Notes: generated by a model not told the origin, from the letters alone. A DNA stretch of 64,000 nt from Tridacna crocea (GCA_943736015.1 OX031072.1:6475501-6539500), one strand, 5' to 3'. Positions 37,590-49,800 are shown, numbered from the stretch's first letter. Program-made: numbers and translations.

Positions 37590-37690
37590 TGGTGGTGTCC
37601 GTGAGGTACAGCATCGGCCTCATAACCATACTGAGTTCAATACCCAGGAGCAGGTGTCAACTCTGGGATTTTTCATTGGCCCACACATTT
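37590..37690 (+). mobile_element. tRNA-like SINE remnant S5, unit 1
   Basis: gtgaggtacagcatcggcc and gagttcaatacccagg resemble decayed A and B boxes. Better preserved at 42137-42250 (gtgaggtagagcgtccgcc). Confidence 0.45.
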
Positions 37691-37946
37691 AGCTAATGAC
37701 TGGTTCTTTGACATGCAGAAAAATTTACCAAAAGCGAAATGTGTTTACCAAGGTCAGCCTTTGTGGACCTTCTGAGACTTTTCACAGATGTATTGATGCC
37801 CTTTTGCCAAGAGCAGAACTTAGATATATGTGGGTGGCATACTGGATTCCAAGAAAAAGTACTTCTTAACTCTTTATCAAACAACAAAGTTTTGACTGGA
37901 CTCAATTGAGAGTACATGTAATTACAGGGAAGAAATTTAATATCCC

Positions 37947-38175
37947 TTAACTCTTTAACACACAATCCCGACTTTTAATGACCCTGAGAAAGAAGCCTTT
38001 TGAAAACATTGTGGGAAAAGGAGAAAATGCTGGTCACCAGCATTTTCTCCTTTTCCCTCATTGTTTTCTACCCTTCCCAAACAAAATTTTAATTTTTCAG
38101 TCGCATTTATTTTGTCGTCTGCAAATGCTTTTATTTAGGAGAGGTCTATAATTCTGTTGCTTGGCAAAGAATTAA
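37947..38175 (-). mobile_element. T1 element, complete
   Basis: TTAACTCTTTAACACAC to caaagaattaa. Near-perfect palindrome with CACC centre. Confidence 0.87.
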
Positions 38176-38407
38176 ATTATGATTTCTGCCTTTTATAGAG
38201 TAGAAGATATTGTAGGAAAAAGAAAGAAAATGCTGGTTACCTGCATTTCCTCCATTTTCCTATGATGTTTTCATTAGGATTCTTTTCCCAAAGTCTTTTC
38301 TTCCCTTTCCAAAGAAATTTTCATTTTTTCAGTCATTTTTATTTTGTCATCTGCAAATGCTGTCAATTTGGACCAGTCTAAAATTTTGTCGTCCAGTAAA
38401 GAGTTAA
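38172..38407 (-). mobile_element. T1 element, diverged
   Basis: Shares TTAA with the previous copy. B arm replaced by attatgatttctgcc, as also at 43001. A arm intact to taaagagttaa. Confidence 0.75.
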
Positions 38408-38745
38408 CACCATTTTCAACATTATTTCAGTTTTATCATGGTGGCAAGCAAACCTATCCATGTTTTCCTGGAGTCTCTTTTACCAGTACTCTGCACAATT
38501 TTCTTTCCAAGCCACTGGCTGCCTTCCCACATAACCATTACCAAGACCATGGTCAGCAGAGGGGGAGAAATGAATTCTGCCGCATTGACTATCATCAATC
38601 CTCAGAAAGAAATTGGCTGAACCGGGGATCAAACTAATGACCCCCTGTTCTTAAGTCCTGTACACTACAGACTGAGCTACTAGGGCTTGGCAGTGTGAGG
38701 GTAATAGCTGTAGTAATGACAGAAATATTGAAAATGTTAAAAATT
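38408..38745 (-). mobile_element. tRNA-derived SINE S2 (unit 2)
   Basis: A box complement cagactgagcta at 38668 and B box complement gggatcaaact at 38625. Confidence 0.72.
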
Positions 38746-38814
38746 AAGCATGACAACACAGGTCAGTGGAGCAAATTATTACCTCGTTGTTTCAAAAATA
38801 ACCAACTTGATCCT

Positions 38815-39213
38815 TTCCCAAACAATTATGACTTTTGACAATCCTGTGAAAGAAGCCTTTTGAAAACATTATGGGAAAAGGAGAAAATGCTGGTAATCAG
38901 CATTTTCTCCTTTTTCCACAATCTTTTCAAGCCTTTCCGAGGCTAATTTCAATTTTTCAGTCACCTTTGTTGCAAATGCTTTCAATTTGAATGGGTCTAA
39001 AATTTTGGCGTTTGAGTTACCACACAATCCCTACTTTTGACAACCCTGAGAAAGAAGCCTATAGAAACATTGTGGGAAAAGGAGAAAATGTTGGTAAACA
39101 GCATTTTCTCCTTTTTCACAAAACACATGTCAATCTTTCAGTCACCTTTGTGTTGTCGTCTGCCCATGTTTTCAATTTGGACCAGTCTAAAATTCTGTTG
39201 TTTGGTAAAGATT
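38815..39213 (-). mobile_element. Two T1 elements, the second joined to the first's end
   Basis: 38815-39018 is the unit-2 counterpart of 35175. At gtttgagttacc a second copy begins (cacacaatccctac) and runs to ttggtaaagatt, then unit sequence resumes (tcaaatcacaataaaa). Confidence 0.75.
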
Positions 39214-39349
39214 TCAAATCACAATAAAAAACAAAACAAACATAAAATATGTACTTTTATTCAAGTTATTGCACATTTGAGTAGTTGAAAAGTTACTTAT
39301 GTAAATTAATTTTTGTACATGATGATAAGGTTATTACGAAGTTTGATGT

Positions 39350-39680
39350 TGCAATCCCTTTAACAAACAAATCACATGACCCTGACTAAAACAAAATTGT
39401 TGATTAAGGAGAAAATGCCTGTTACCAAAAATTTCTCTTTTTCCCTCAATATTTTCTGCCCTTTCAAAAATTTATGTAATTGGCTAGAAAACATTGTGGG
39501 AAAAGGAGAAAATGCTGCATTTTCTAGCATTTACCTTTTTTGTACAAAGTTTTCAGATATTTTGTTCCACACTTGATTCCTCAAAACACAAGATTTTTAT
39601 GTACCCTATAGCCCTTTACTAAACAATCTCTGATTTTTAAGTCCCAGAGGAAGAAGCCTTCTGAAAACATTGTGGGTAGC
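39350..39680. mobile_element. Decayed T1 sequences, unit 2
   Basis: Two hairpin remnants (39405-39460, 39485-39550) and a B-arm start (39608-39680) cut at acattgtgggtagc. Repeated in units 3-5. Confidence 0.6.
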
Positions 39681-40460
39681 TAGTGACCCTGTTGACTTGA
39701 ATTTTGAGGATGTCAATAAAACATAAGTCATGAATGGCAAACCAAAGAGCAGCTTGATTCTTACAAACAGTATCAGGGAGAAAAAAAGTTTGATAAAGAT
39801 TATTTTTCTGTAAATCTGAAATTCATAATAAACTTTTCTGTGAAGTAGTAATTTTGCTCTATTTACAAACAATTCTAAATTCATGTACATGTATCATTTA
39901 TCATGTATATAAAGAGTATATAAGATCCCTGATTATAATTAAAATAAAATTAAACAAAAGGATAGTTGATTAGTCTGTCTTTCCACTAATTCCACATATT
40001 TAAAGCAGTCCATGGGTCAAGATCTATGTTTCAAATTATATTCAGAAGGTAATAAAACTTATCTTAACCTATCAGGGATAACTCACAATGATGTATTTTT
40101 TAAGAAAAAAAAAGGCTAAATTGTTTTGCTGTTTCTTTGTTTGAGTAGAGTGTAGGAGAAATCAACCATACAATAATTAATAGACTCAAAGATAGGACGA
40201 GCTTTCTCTATTTTACCAGGGATATAAAATACACAAATAGAAAAATCCCTAATTTTACGTAACAGTTCTTCAGTATTAAGAGTGATAAACACTATTTGAT
40301 TTATAAATAAACTCTATTTTTACCAGGGACCATAAATATACAAATAAAAAATTCCTAATTTTACGTAAAAGTTCTTCAGTAAGAGTGATAAACAGTATTA
40401 AATTTATAAATAAACTGATTCAACAAATGACAACCCCCCCCCATGGCGAGGATATTTATT

Positions 40461-40975
40461 GGTCTAAGGGAGAAAACTCTTACAGTCTTAATTTATTTTA
40501 CTGTACGATTAAGCTCCCTTGTTAGCTCTCACCTGCCATAAAGCAAAACAAGTGAAGTGCAATGTCGTAAAAGCAACAATGAGTTTGCGATCGCTAGATA
40601 TTAAAAGATGAAATGTTTAGACAGTTGACTGCTGTCCCAAAAGTACCTGAATAAATCTTTTACTGACAGCATCTGCTTCGTTCTGTTTAAGTACAGGATA
40701 TATCTTTAGTATACTTAAATATCGGCGTGTCTGAACATTCAGTGAAACATGGTAAGACTTGGGTCATTAAAACCCTACAGGGCTTATATTTTCGCTAGAA
40801 GCTAAATCACTTATCCCCTATGATCTTGATTGATCTTGTCTTTACTTATCAAGGAATCATCGATAGTTGATGTATATTTACGACATTTGTTTGCTTTTTG
40901 GCGGGGGAGGGTTGCAAGGGAGATTACTCGTATAAGAATAAAATTAAAGACAGTATGAGTTTTCTCCCTTAGACC
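40461..40975. mobile_element. TIR element K, unit 2
   Basis: 515 bp, GGTCTAAGGGAGAAAAC ends facing inward, followed by a poly-G run (40989-41001). Confidence 0.72.
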
Positions 40976-41627
40976 ATGAAAATGTTTCGGTGGGGGGGGG
41001 GGGCGGACCAAGTATTTTTTATGGGCGGAAATACATTTAATCATTTCTTTTTCTTCATATTCATATTCTTCATATTAATTCACCAAGAGTTTGTTTTGCA
41101 TTTCAAGGCTTATAATGTGTTTTTCAATCAATCTATAGCTGATCTGAGTCAATATTTAGATTTAAGGCTCGATATGACAGCTTGCAACAAGGCAATATAT
41201 ACAACATACATAAATTCTTTGACGGTCACTAAAGTAGAGGGGACGAAAGGTGGAATGATGGATAAGCATGATTAAAACGTTGATAACAGTTTCATAGTTA
41301 AATATTTAGCAAAAAGAGTCTGATACTTACAGATTTCCGTCCATCGAAACCAGGGGTACCTACTGGGTCAAACGAAATCCCCATGTTCAAAGTGTTATAT
41401 CCATGTACAATAAATAACTTTAAAAGATATGAAATCACACATGTTCTGTTTTGATTCTTCTGATCGTGACTTTTCACAAAACATCTTTTGTAATTTCCAA
41501 TACAGAAGAGTATATGAAATTCAATCATAAGGGAGAAAACTTATATGCAATAGTTCAGTTTTCGTTAAGATTACTCTCCCTTAGACCACAGATTTTACAG
41601 TTCAATATACAACCACCATGACCCTTC

Positions 41628-41862
41628 TTAATTATTTACCAACAAATTTCTAGATTGTTCAAAATTAGGGCAGACAACAACTTTAAGATGGTCCAAATTA
41701 AAATAAATCTGTCCTTTTTAAGAGCTGTAAACATTGTGAAAAATGATAGAAAATGCTGGTAATCACTTCTTTCTCCTTTTCCACAATGTTTTAATTCAAG
41801 CTGTTTTTTTTTTTTTTCTTCTCAGGGCCTTTTAAACTCGGAATTGTGTGATAAAGGGTTAA
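41628..41862 (+). mobile_element. Old T1 element, unit 2 (uninterrupted)
   Basis: 235 bp, TTAATTATTTACCAAC to ataaagggttaa. It serves as the empty-site reference for the insertions at 36987, 47581 and 47834. Confidence 0.78.
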
Positions 41863-42136
41863 ACATTAACTAGATGATAAACCTTGAGACCTGTCTGTTT
41901 TGATAGCATTTACAGACGGCAATCTAAATATGTCATTGAAAACACTGTTTGTAAAGGCAAAAAATGGCAGTTACCAGCATTTTTTGTCCTTGTTATAGTA
42001 CCTTGTTTTCAAAACCTTTCTATATCTGGCTTGATGAAGGGTCATGGTTTGGTAATTGGTACCTTTGACCCTGGGGCATGGGTTAACTCTTCACCACACA
42101 ATCCTGACTTTTAACAAACCTGAGAAAACAAGCATT

Positions 42137-42250
42137 GTTGGTGATATCTGTGGTCGTGAGGTAGAGCGTCCGCCTCATAACCTAAAGGTCCTGAGTTCAA
42201 GTAACCCAGGAGCGGGTGTCAACTTTGGGATTTTTCATTGTCCCACACAT
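42137..42250 (+). mobile_element. tRNA-like SINE remnant S5, unit 2
   Basis: gtgaggtagagcgtccgcct ... cctgagttcaagtaaccc. It is fused to a T1 arm B fragment starting TTAACTCTTCACCAC (42083). Confidence 0.5.
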
Positions 42251-42775
42251 TTGACGCAAGTACTGGTGAAGTTTCCAGGAAGCAGAATCAAGAGGGATTA
42301 GTATAAGTTGTAAGAATTTGTTTCTAAATCGATGTAAAATAAATATGTTTTGACTAAACTAAAAGGAGGAAATGCTGATAACCAGTATTTTCTCCTTTTC
42401 CTACAAATATGTTCTACCCCATTAAGGTCAGAAATAACCATATTAACAAGATTTAATTTACCGTAAACAAGATGAATTATGGATCCATAAAATTCATTTC
42501 CACTAACAACTGACAGAATCATGAGGTAGACTGATCCTTCGACATGCAGAAAATTTACCAAAAGCAAAGTGTGTTAATTAAGGCCAGCCTTTGTGGACCT
42601 CCCGAGACTTTTCACAGATGTATTGATGCCCTTTCACCAAGAGCAGAGCTTAGATACATGTGGGTGACATATTGGATTCCATGGAGAAGTGCTTCTTATT
42701 AACTCTTTACCATACAACAAAGTTTTGACTGGACTCAACTGAGAGTAAATACAGGGGAGAAATTCAGTATTTCTT

Positions 42776-43002
42776 AACCCTTTACTCCATAGATACTCAT
42801 TTCTACGCATTGCTTGTAGTAGCCTTTGGAAAACATTGTGGCAAAAGGTGAAATTGCTCATCACGAGCAATTTCACCTTTTGTCACAATGTTTTCTATGC
42901 TATCAAAAGGTGTTATATACACATAAGAAATGGCTTCATCCTTGGTGTTATTAAGGGTCAATAAGAGATACCATAAAAATTCCTTATGGGGTAAAGGGTT
43001 AA
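42776..43002 (+). mobile_element. T2 element, complete
   Basis: 227 bp, TTAA ends. Stem tip TGCTCATCACGAGCA with one mismatch. Shares right TTAA with the next element. Confidence 0.88.
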
Positions 43003-43600
43003 ATTATGATTTCTGCCTTTGATAGAGTAGAAAATATAGTAGAAAACAAGAGCGGCAAATTGTCACAAGATACGCCTATCTTACTCCAAGTTGTAAAGCT
43101 GGGGCATGCACCAGACAAAATTCAAGTAACTCAAAAATTAAGCAAGCAAGAGTTATGATTCCTGCCTGTGCAATGCACTCCCCCTCGGTGAGATCTATCC
43201 ACCCATGAAATTTCATAACCCTAGCTAGTACAGTTTTGGCGATATGCTCCGGACAAAATTCAAGTATGAAAAACGACAAAGGGCAATAAGTCAAAAATTT
43301 AGCAAGCAAGAGTTATGATTCCTGTGCACTGCACTCCCCCTTGATGAGATCTATCCACCTATGAAATTTCATAACCCTAGCTAGTATAGTTTTGGAGATA
43401 TGCTCCAGACAAAGAACTGGACGCTGCCTGCCCGCCCGGACTCCGGCCCGCCATGGGTGATCCCATAATATGTACCGTCTTCAACGGGCATATAAAAAGA
43501 AAATGCTGGTTACCGGTCAAACCTCTTTTTTCATATGATGTTTTCAGTAGCATTCTTTTTCAGGGCTGTTAAAAGTTGGGACTGTGTGGTAAAGAGTTAA
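42999..43600 (+). mobile_element. T1 element split by repeat R2
   Basis: attatgatttctgcc arm and part of the stem (gtagaaaa, 43046) resume after R2 as gaaaatgctggttacc (43499). Right end taaagagttaa. Confidence 0.72.
43047..43498 (+). mobile_element. Repeat R2 inserted in a T1 stem
   Basis: About 450 bp with two internal copies of a ~139-bp unit (gacaaaattcaag at 43113 and 43252) and a GC-rich right part ending cttcaacgggcatataaaa. I recognise this as a repeat type common in bivalve genomes. No transposase. Confidence 0.65.
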
Positions 43601-43799
43601 CACAATCCTTACTTTTAACGACCCTGAAAACATTGTGGGAAAAGGAGAAAATGCTGGTTACCAGCATTTTCTCCTTTTCCTACAATGTTTTCTACCCTTC
43701 CCAGGACAAATTTTAATTTTTGAGCCATACTTAGGTTGTCGTCTGCAAATGCTTTCAATTTGGACTGGTCTACAATTTTGTCGTTTGGTAATGAGTTAA
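43597..43799 (-). mobile_element. T1 element, B arm shortened
   Basis: TTAACACAATCCTTAC start. Perfect stem. A arm to taatgagttaa. Confidence 0.86.
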
Positions 43800-43921
43800 A
43801 ATGAAATAAAGACAAAGATGTGTTTGATATGATTAGAGGATTACCTGAGCTATATGTTTGCATCCTTTTTATGAAAGTTGAAACCTAGCTCGAGTTTGAA
43901 AATTTGTTGATTTTATGGTGT

Positions 43922-44262
43922 TTAACATAATTTTCAACATTATTTCAGTTATATTTTTGTGGCCAGCACACCTATCCATGTTTTCCTGGAGTCTCTTTTA
44001 CCAATACTCTGCACAATTTTCTTTCCAAGCCACTGGCTGCCTTCCCTCATAACCATCATCAAGACCATGGTCAGTTGAGGGACAGAAATAATCCTGTCAC
44101 ATTGACTATCATCATTCCTCAGAAAGAAATTGGCTGAGCCGGGGATCAAACTCATGACCCCCACTTCTCAAGTCCTGTATGCCACCAACTGAGCTACCGG
44201 GGCTCGGCAGTGTGAAGGTAATAGCTGCAGTAATGACAGAGATATGGAAAATGTTAAAATGT
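43922..44262 (-). mobile_element. tRNA-derived SINE S2 (unit 3)
   Basis: caacattatttcagttatat to gacagagatatgg, with complement boxes gggatcaaactc and caactgagctacc. Confidence 0.72.
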
Positions 44263-44317
44263 AAGTATGCACAGGCCACTAGAGTGCTATGAAAATATCT
44301 CTCATTGTTTCAAAAAC

Positions 44318-44494
44318 AATCCTTTCCCAAATGATCCCGACTTTTAACAACCCTGTGAAAGAAGCCCTTTGAAAATATTAAGGGAAAAGGAGAAAATGCT
44401 GGTAATCATCATTTCCTGCTTTTTCCACAGTCTTTTCAACCCTTTCCAAAGCTAATTTCAGTTTTTCAGTCACCTTTTTTTGCCAAGGGTTAAA
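44318..44494 (-). mobile_element. T1-like element, unit 3
   Basis: Counterpart of 35175 with a deletion in the A arm (cctttttttgccaagggttaa). Confidence 0.7.
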
Positions 44495-45046
44495 ATCACA
44501 AAAACAAAACAAATAAAAAATCTATACTTTTATTCTTGTTAATGTTTCACATTTGAGTAGTCAGTAAGTTATTGATGTAAATGAATTTTTGTACATAATG
44601 ATTAAGTTATTATGAAGTTTGATGTTGCAATCCTTTTAACAAACAAATCACAAAATTGTTGATAAAGGATAAAATGGCTGCTACCAACAATTTCTCCTTT
44701 TCCCTCAATATTTCTACCATTTCAAAGAGTAATGCTTTCATGTAATTTCATTTATTGTTCTACAAACGTTTCTAAAACATTCAGTTGTATATTCCTTACA
44801 AAAAGAACAAAGCTAGATAACTTGTATGTTAATGGAATGTTGATTGAATTTGGCTGGAAAACATTGTGGGAACAGGAGAATGTGTAGCAATTTCTAGCAT
44901 TTACACTTTTTCTTACAGTTTTCAGATATTTTGTTCTACTAGATTCCTCAAAACACAAGATTTTTATGTAATAGCCCTTTACCAAACAATCCCTGGTTTT
45001 TAAAGTTCAGAATTTAGATTTTTCAAATCTCACCGAATTAAAACCA

Positions 45047-45348
45047 AGGGCGGATCCAGAGGGGGGACTGGGGGTCCGGACCCCCCCAGGAATTTTGGCA
45101 AAAATGTGGTTATCGGATTCATGAAATGGTACTGGTTTGATATTGCACAGCATTTATATAAAATACAGTCATGAATTTAAAAAAAAAAGGTTCTAAATAT
45201 GGAGACCTCCTCATGGTTAGAACTGGAAACTTTGACTTTTCTTGTAAACAGCTTACATCAACTGAAATCCGGAAACCAAAGTATCATATAATAAGACGAG
45301 TGCGTTTTCGGTGGGACCCCCCCTGAGAAAGATATCTGGATCCAGGCA
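45047..45348. mobile_element. Possible short TIR element
   Basis: GGGCGGATCCAGAGG at the left and CTGGATCCAGGC at the right in inverted orientation, with poly-C/G tracts just inside each end. Absent from the other units. Confidence 0.4.
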
Positions 45349-45456
45349 TGTAAAACATATATTTATATCACTGAAATTTATATGAAAAAAACAATACAAA
45401 TCATTAATAATCAAGAATCATATAACTTCAAAAAAAATTTTTTTGATGGCGTTCCC

Positions 45457-45685
45457 TTAACCCTTTCCAAAACAATCCCTGGTTTTTACAGGTCTAGAAT
45501 AGTAGCCTTTTGAAAACATTGTGGGAAAAAGAGAAAATGCTGGTAACCAGCATTTTCTCTTTTTCCAACAATGTTTTCTACCCTATCATAGACAGAAATC
45601 ATCTTTTCAGCAAGAGTTGAATTGTCATCTGCAAATGCTTTCAATTTGGTCGAGTCCAAAAGTTTGTTGTTTGGTAAAGAGTTAA
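45457..45685 (-). mobile_element. T1 element with paired arm substitution
   Basis: Stem AAAAAGAGAAAATGC with GCATTTTCTCTTTTT: a G to A change matched by C to T on the other arm. TTAA at both ends. Confidence 0.88.
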
Positions 45686-46371
45686 ATGGATATGTGGCCT
45701 ACTAAGATTTTTATGTAATAGCCCTTTATCAAACAATCCCTGATTTTTAAGTCCCAAAGGAAGAAGCCTTCTGAAAACATTGTTGGTGACTGGTAACCCT
45801 ATTGACAGGAATTTTGAGGATGCCAATAAAACATAAGTCATGAATGGCAATTATATTATCAAACCAAAGAGCAGCTAAATTTTTACAAACAGTACCAGAG
45901 AGGACAAAGTTTGATAATGATTATTTTTCTGTAAACCTGAAATTGATAATCAACTTTTCTATATAATTTAGTTCTATTTACCAACAATTCTAAATCCATG
46001 TACAGTACATGTATCATTTATCATATACATATAGAATATGTACGATCCCTGTTAGAATTAAAATAAAATTTAGGTAAATGATAGATCATAAATTTTTATT
46101 TCCACAATTGCACCTAAAGCAGACCATGAGTCAAGATCTATGCATTGTGTTTGCCCTATATCAAATCTTGAAATGATGTATCTTATAAAAGAAAAGAATT
46201 CTTTATTGTCTAGGACTAGCTATCTTCATCTTATCAGGGATCATTAATACACAGATAAACAATCCCAAGTTTTACGTAAATGTTATTCAGTAAGAATGAT
46301 AAACAATATTTAATTTGATAAATTAACTATGACGACAAATGACCCCCCCCCCCACAGCCAGCACATCTATT

Positions 46372-46878
46372 GGTCTAAGGGAGAAAACTCTTACAGTCTT
46401 AATTTATTTTAATGTATGAGTAAGCTCCCTTATTAGTTCTCATCTGCCATAAAGCAAAACGAGTGAAGTGCAATGTCGTAAAATGACAATAAGTTTGCAA
46501 TCGCTGGGTAAATAAAGTTGAAATGTTTAGATAGTTGACTGATGTCCCAAAATTACCTGAATAAATCTTTATCTGACAGCATCTGCTTCAGTTTGTTTAA
46601 AGTTATGGATCTTCCATAAACTCAAACATTGGTGTGTCTGAACATTCAATGAAACAGGGTAAGTCTTGGGACATCAAACTCTTACAGGGCTTATATTTTC
46701 GCTAGAAGTTAAATCTCTTATCCACTGTGATCTTGATTGCTCTTGTCTTTACTTATCAAGGAATCATCGACCATTGAAGTATATTTACGACATGTATTTG
46801 CTTTTTGGCAGGGGGTGCAAGGGAGAATACTCGTATAAGAATAAAATTTAAGATAGTAGGAGTTTTCTCCCTTAGACC
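46372..46878. mobile_element. TIR element K, unit 3
   Basis: 507 bp. Preceded by a 12-nt poly-C run (46345). Confidence 0.72.
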
Positions 46879-47580
46879 ATGAAAATGTTTCAGGTGGGGA
46901 GGGTGGACTAAATATTCTTTATGGGCGGAAATGAATTTCATTAAATGATTTATAGTTCTCCATATTAATTCAAGAAGAGTATATTTAGCATTTTAAGTCT
47001 TATTTCATGTTTCTTCATCAATAATATCCGATCTGAGTTAATATTCAGATGAAAGGCTCGATATCACAACTTGCAACAAAGCAATATATACAACCTAGAT
47101 GAAAAATCATTGACTGTCACTAAAGCATAGGGGACGAAATGTGGAATGGTGGATAAACATTATTAAATAGTTGATATCGGTTTCATAGTTAAATATGTCC
47201 TACAAGGATAAAAAAAAAAAGACTGGTACTTACAGATTTCTGTGCGTCAAAACCTGGGGCACTGGGTCAAAAGAAATCCTTAAATTCACATTCTTATATC
47301 TATGAAAGATAAATAACTAAATGAAGATATGATGTCACATTTTCTGTTTTGATTCTTCAAGTTATGACACTTCACAAAGAGTATCTTTTGTAATTTCTAA
47401 CACAGAAGAGTGTGTGAAATTCAATAATAAGGGAGAAAACTTATATGCAATAGTTTATGTTGTTAAGATTACTCTCCCTTAGACCAGAAATTCCACAGTT
47501 CAATATACAACTAAGATGATCCTTTTCAACCATTTACCCAAAAAATTCTGGATTGTTCAAAAGCCGGGCAGACGACAAAT

Positions 47581-47805
47581 TTAACTCTTTAATACCAAAC
47601 GACAAAATTTTAGACTCTACCAAACTGGAAGCATTTGCAGGCGACAAAATGAGCGTGACTCAAGAAAATGAAATTTGACTTTGGAAGAGTAGAAAACATT
47701 GTGGGAAAAGGAGAAAACGCTGGTTACCAGCATTTTCTCCTTTTTCCACAATGTATTCAGAAGGCTTCTTCCTCTGAGTCGTTAAACCAGGGACTGTTTG
47801 GTTAA
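47581..47805 (+). mobile_element. T1 element at a verified empty site
   Basis: Inserted in the unit-3 copy of gcagacaacaactttaagat. Flanks here are cagacgacaaatTTAA and TTAAgatggtcc. Units 1 and 2 (36850, 41685) have the uninterrupted site. Confidence 0.88.
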
Positions 47806-47833
47806 GATGGTCCAAATCAAGACATCTGGCCTT

Positions 47834-48057
47834 TTAACCCTTTCTCAAACAAAAAATTTTAGACTCTTCCAAACTGAAAGAGTTGCAGACAATTTTAACT
47901 TTCATAACAATGGCAGAAAATTATCCAAATGGGCAGAAAACACTATGGGAAAAGGAGAAATTGCTCGTTATGAGCAGTTTCTCCTTTTCCCACAGTGTTT
48001 TCAAAAGACTTGTACTGCAGACACGTAAAAACAAGGGCTTGTTTGGAAAAGGGTTAA
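47834..48057 (+). mobile_element. T3 element at a verified empty site
   Basis: 224 bp. Inserted at ctggccttTTAA. Unit 2 reads ctgtcctttttaagagctg. Stem GGAGAAATTGCTCG with one mismatch at the tip. Confidence 0.87.
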
Positions 48058-48283
48058 CTCTTTACCAAACAACAAAATTTTAGACTTGTCCCAATTGAAA
48101 GCAATTGCAGACAAAACAATAAACATGACTCAAAAATTGAAACTTGACTTAAGAAGAGTAGTAAACATTGTAAGAAAAGGAGAAAAAAAAGCTGGTTTCC
48201 AGCATTCTCTCCTTTCCCACAATGTTTTCAAAAGCTTCTATCTCAAAATTGTAAAACACCAAGGATTGTTGGTAAATGATTAA
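48054..48283 (+). mobile_element. T1 element, complete
   Basis: Second of three head-to-tail elements joined by single TTAAs. Stem widened by an A run (ggagaaaaaaaagctgg). Confidence 0.87.
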
Positions 48284-48508
48284 CTCATTACCACATGAGA
48301 CAATTTTGGACTGGTCCAAATTGAAAGCATTTGCAGACGACAAAATGAAGGTGACTGAAAAATAGAAATTTGTTCTGGAAAGGGTGGAAAACACTGTGGG
48401 AAAAGGAGAAAATGCTGGTTACCAGCATTTTCTCCTTTTCCCACAGTGTTTTCAAAAGTCTTCTTTCTTGGGGGCGTCAAAAGTAGGGATTGAGTGCTAA
48501 TGGGTTAA
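48280..48508 (+). mobile_element. T1 element, complete
   Basis: 229 bp, perfect ACTGTGGG stem. Very similar to 34124-34352, including acatgagacaattttggac, so probably a recent relative. Confidence 0.9.
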
Positions 48509-48587
48509 ACCAACATGTCCCCTCAGGAGAGCTGAAAACAGTGGAAAAATGTTAAAATCTTAAAATGTTTTTGATCACTGTGTTACA

Positions 48588-48795
48588 GGTGACCACTCCT
48601 TCATGCATTGCTTTGTCTCGATATATATATAATACAATACCTAACAACTGTGTCAGGGAGATATCTCTTTGGCTCAGTGGTTAAGGTATTAGCCTTTCAT
48701 CAGGGCGTTCTAGGGTTTAAATCCTGCCAGTCGCTGTATTTCTGCCATGCATTTGTTTAATTGTTTGGAAATTTGTTCATAAGATGGGGACTTGT
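48588..48795 (+). mobile_element. tRNA-derived SINE (S1), copy 2
   Basis: tggctcagtggttaaggtatt and a decayed B box ggtttaaatcctgcc. Flanks as at 4198. Confidence 0.68.
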
Positions 48796-48809
48796 CTAGG
48801 ATTGAGCTA

Positions 48810-49040
48810 TTGACCCTTTACCCCATAAGGCATTTCGATGGCATCTCTAATTGACTCTAAATAACAGCAAGGATGAAGACATTTCGTATGTGCATATGAC
48901 ACCTTTTGATAGCATAGAAAAAATTGTGGCAAAAGGTGAAATTGCTCGTCATGAGTTGAATTTCACCTTTTACCACAATGTTTTCCAAAGGCTCCTACAA
49001 GCAATGCGTAGAAATGAGCATCTATGGAGTAAAGGGTTAA
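48810..49040 (-). mobile_element. T2 element, complete
   Basis: TTGACCCTTTACCCCATAAG to gagtaaagggttaa. Stem tip damaged (cgtcatgagttgaattt). Confidence 0.86.
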
Positions 49041-49106
49041 TCCAATTTGTTGTACAAAACGGACTTTCTTCCATAAAAGGCTTTGAGTCATCAATAAATG
49101 ATAACT

Positions 49107-49335
49107 TTAACCTATTACCACACAATCCCTACTTTTGACGCCTCCGAGAAAGCAGTCTTTAGAAAGCATTGTGGGAAAAGGAGAAAATGCTGGTAACCAG
49201 CATTTTCTCCTTTTCCCACAGTGTTTTCTACCCTTCACATAACAAATTTCAAAATTTCAGTCACTTTTATTTTGTCGTCTGCAAATGCTTTGAATTTGGA
49301 CCAGTCTAAAATATTGTTGTTTGGTATAGGATTAA
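49107..49335 (-). mobile_element. T1 element, complete
   Basis: 229 bp. Right end ggtataggattaa, the same terminus that the LTR insertion split at 24590. Confidence 0.88.
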
Positions 49336-49344
49336 GAGGGGGTG

Positions 49345-49800
49345 TGTTACAGGAGACCACTCCTTCATGTATGGTTTCGTCCACATTTAAATACAGCTGC
49401 GTTTGGGAGATGTCTCTTTAACTCTTTACCACACGGCAACATTTTAGACTGGTCCAAGTTGAAAGTACTTGCAGACAACAAAATAAATTTACTTCAAAAA
49501 TTGAAGTTTGTTTCCAGCAGGGTGCAAAACATTGTGGGAAAGGGAGAAAATGCTGGTTACAAGCATTTTGTCCTTTTTCCAAAATGTTTTCGAAAGTTTT
49601 TTCTACCTCAGGGTCATAAAAACCATAGATTGTGTGGTAAATGGTTAAGTGGTTTTTTCAACCTCAGGGTCATAAAAACCAGAAATTGTGTGGTAAATGG
49701 TTAAATATTGGCCTTTTGTCCAGGCATACTAAGGCTTTGAAGCCTGCCCTGTTGCTGGATTTCTGCCATGTATTTGTTCATTTGTTTATTTGTTGTGAAC
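49345..49800 (+). mobile_element. SINE S1 copy 3 split by a T1 element
   Basis: gaccactccttcatg to gagatgtctct (49417) and tattggccttttgtccagg onwards (49706). About 10 bp of the SINE (the A box) is missing at the junction. Confidence 0.68.
49418..49704 (+). mobile_element. T1 element with duplicated B arm end
   Basis: After TTAA at 49645-49648 a second copy of the last ~50 bp (acctcagggtcataaaaacc to aatggttaa) follows, ending 49704. Confidence 0.82.
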
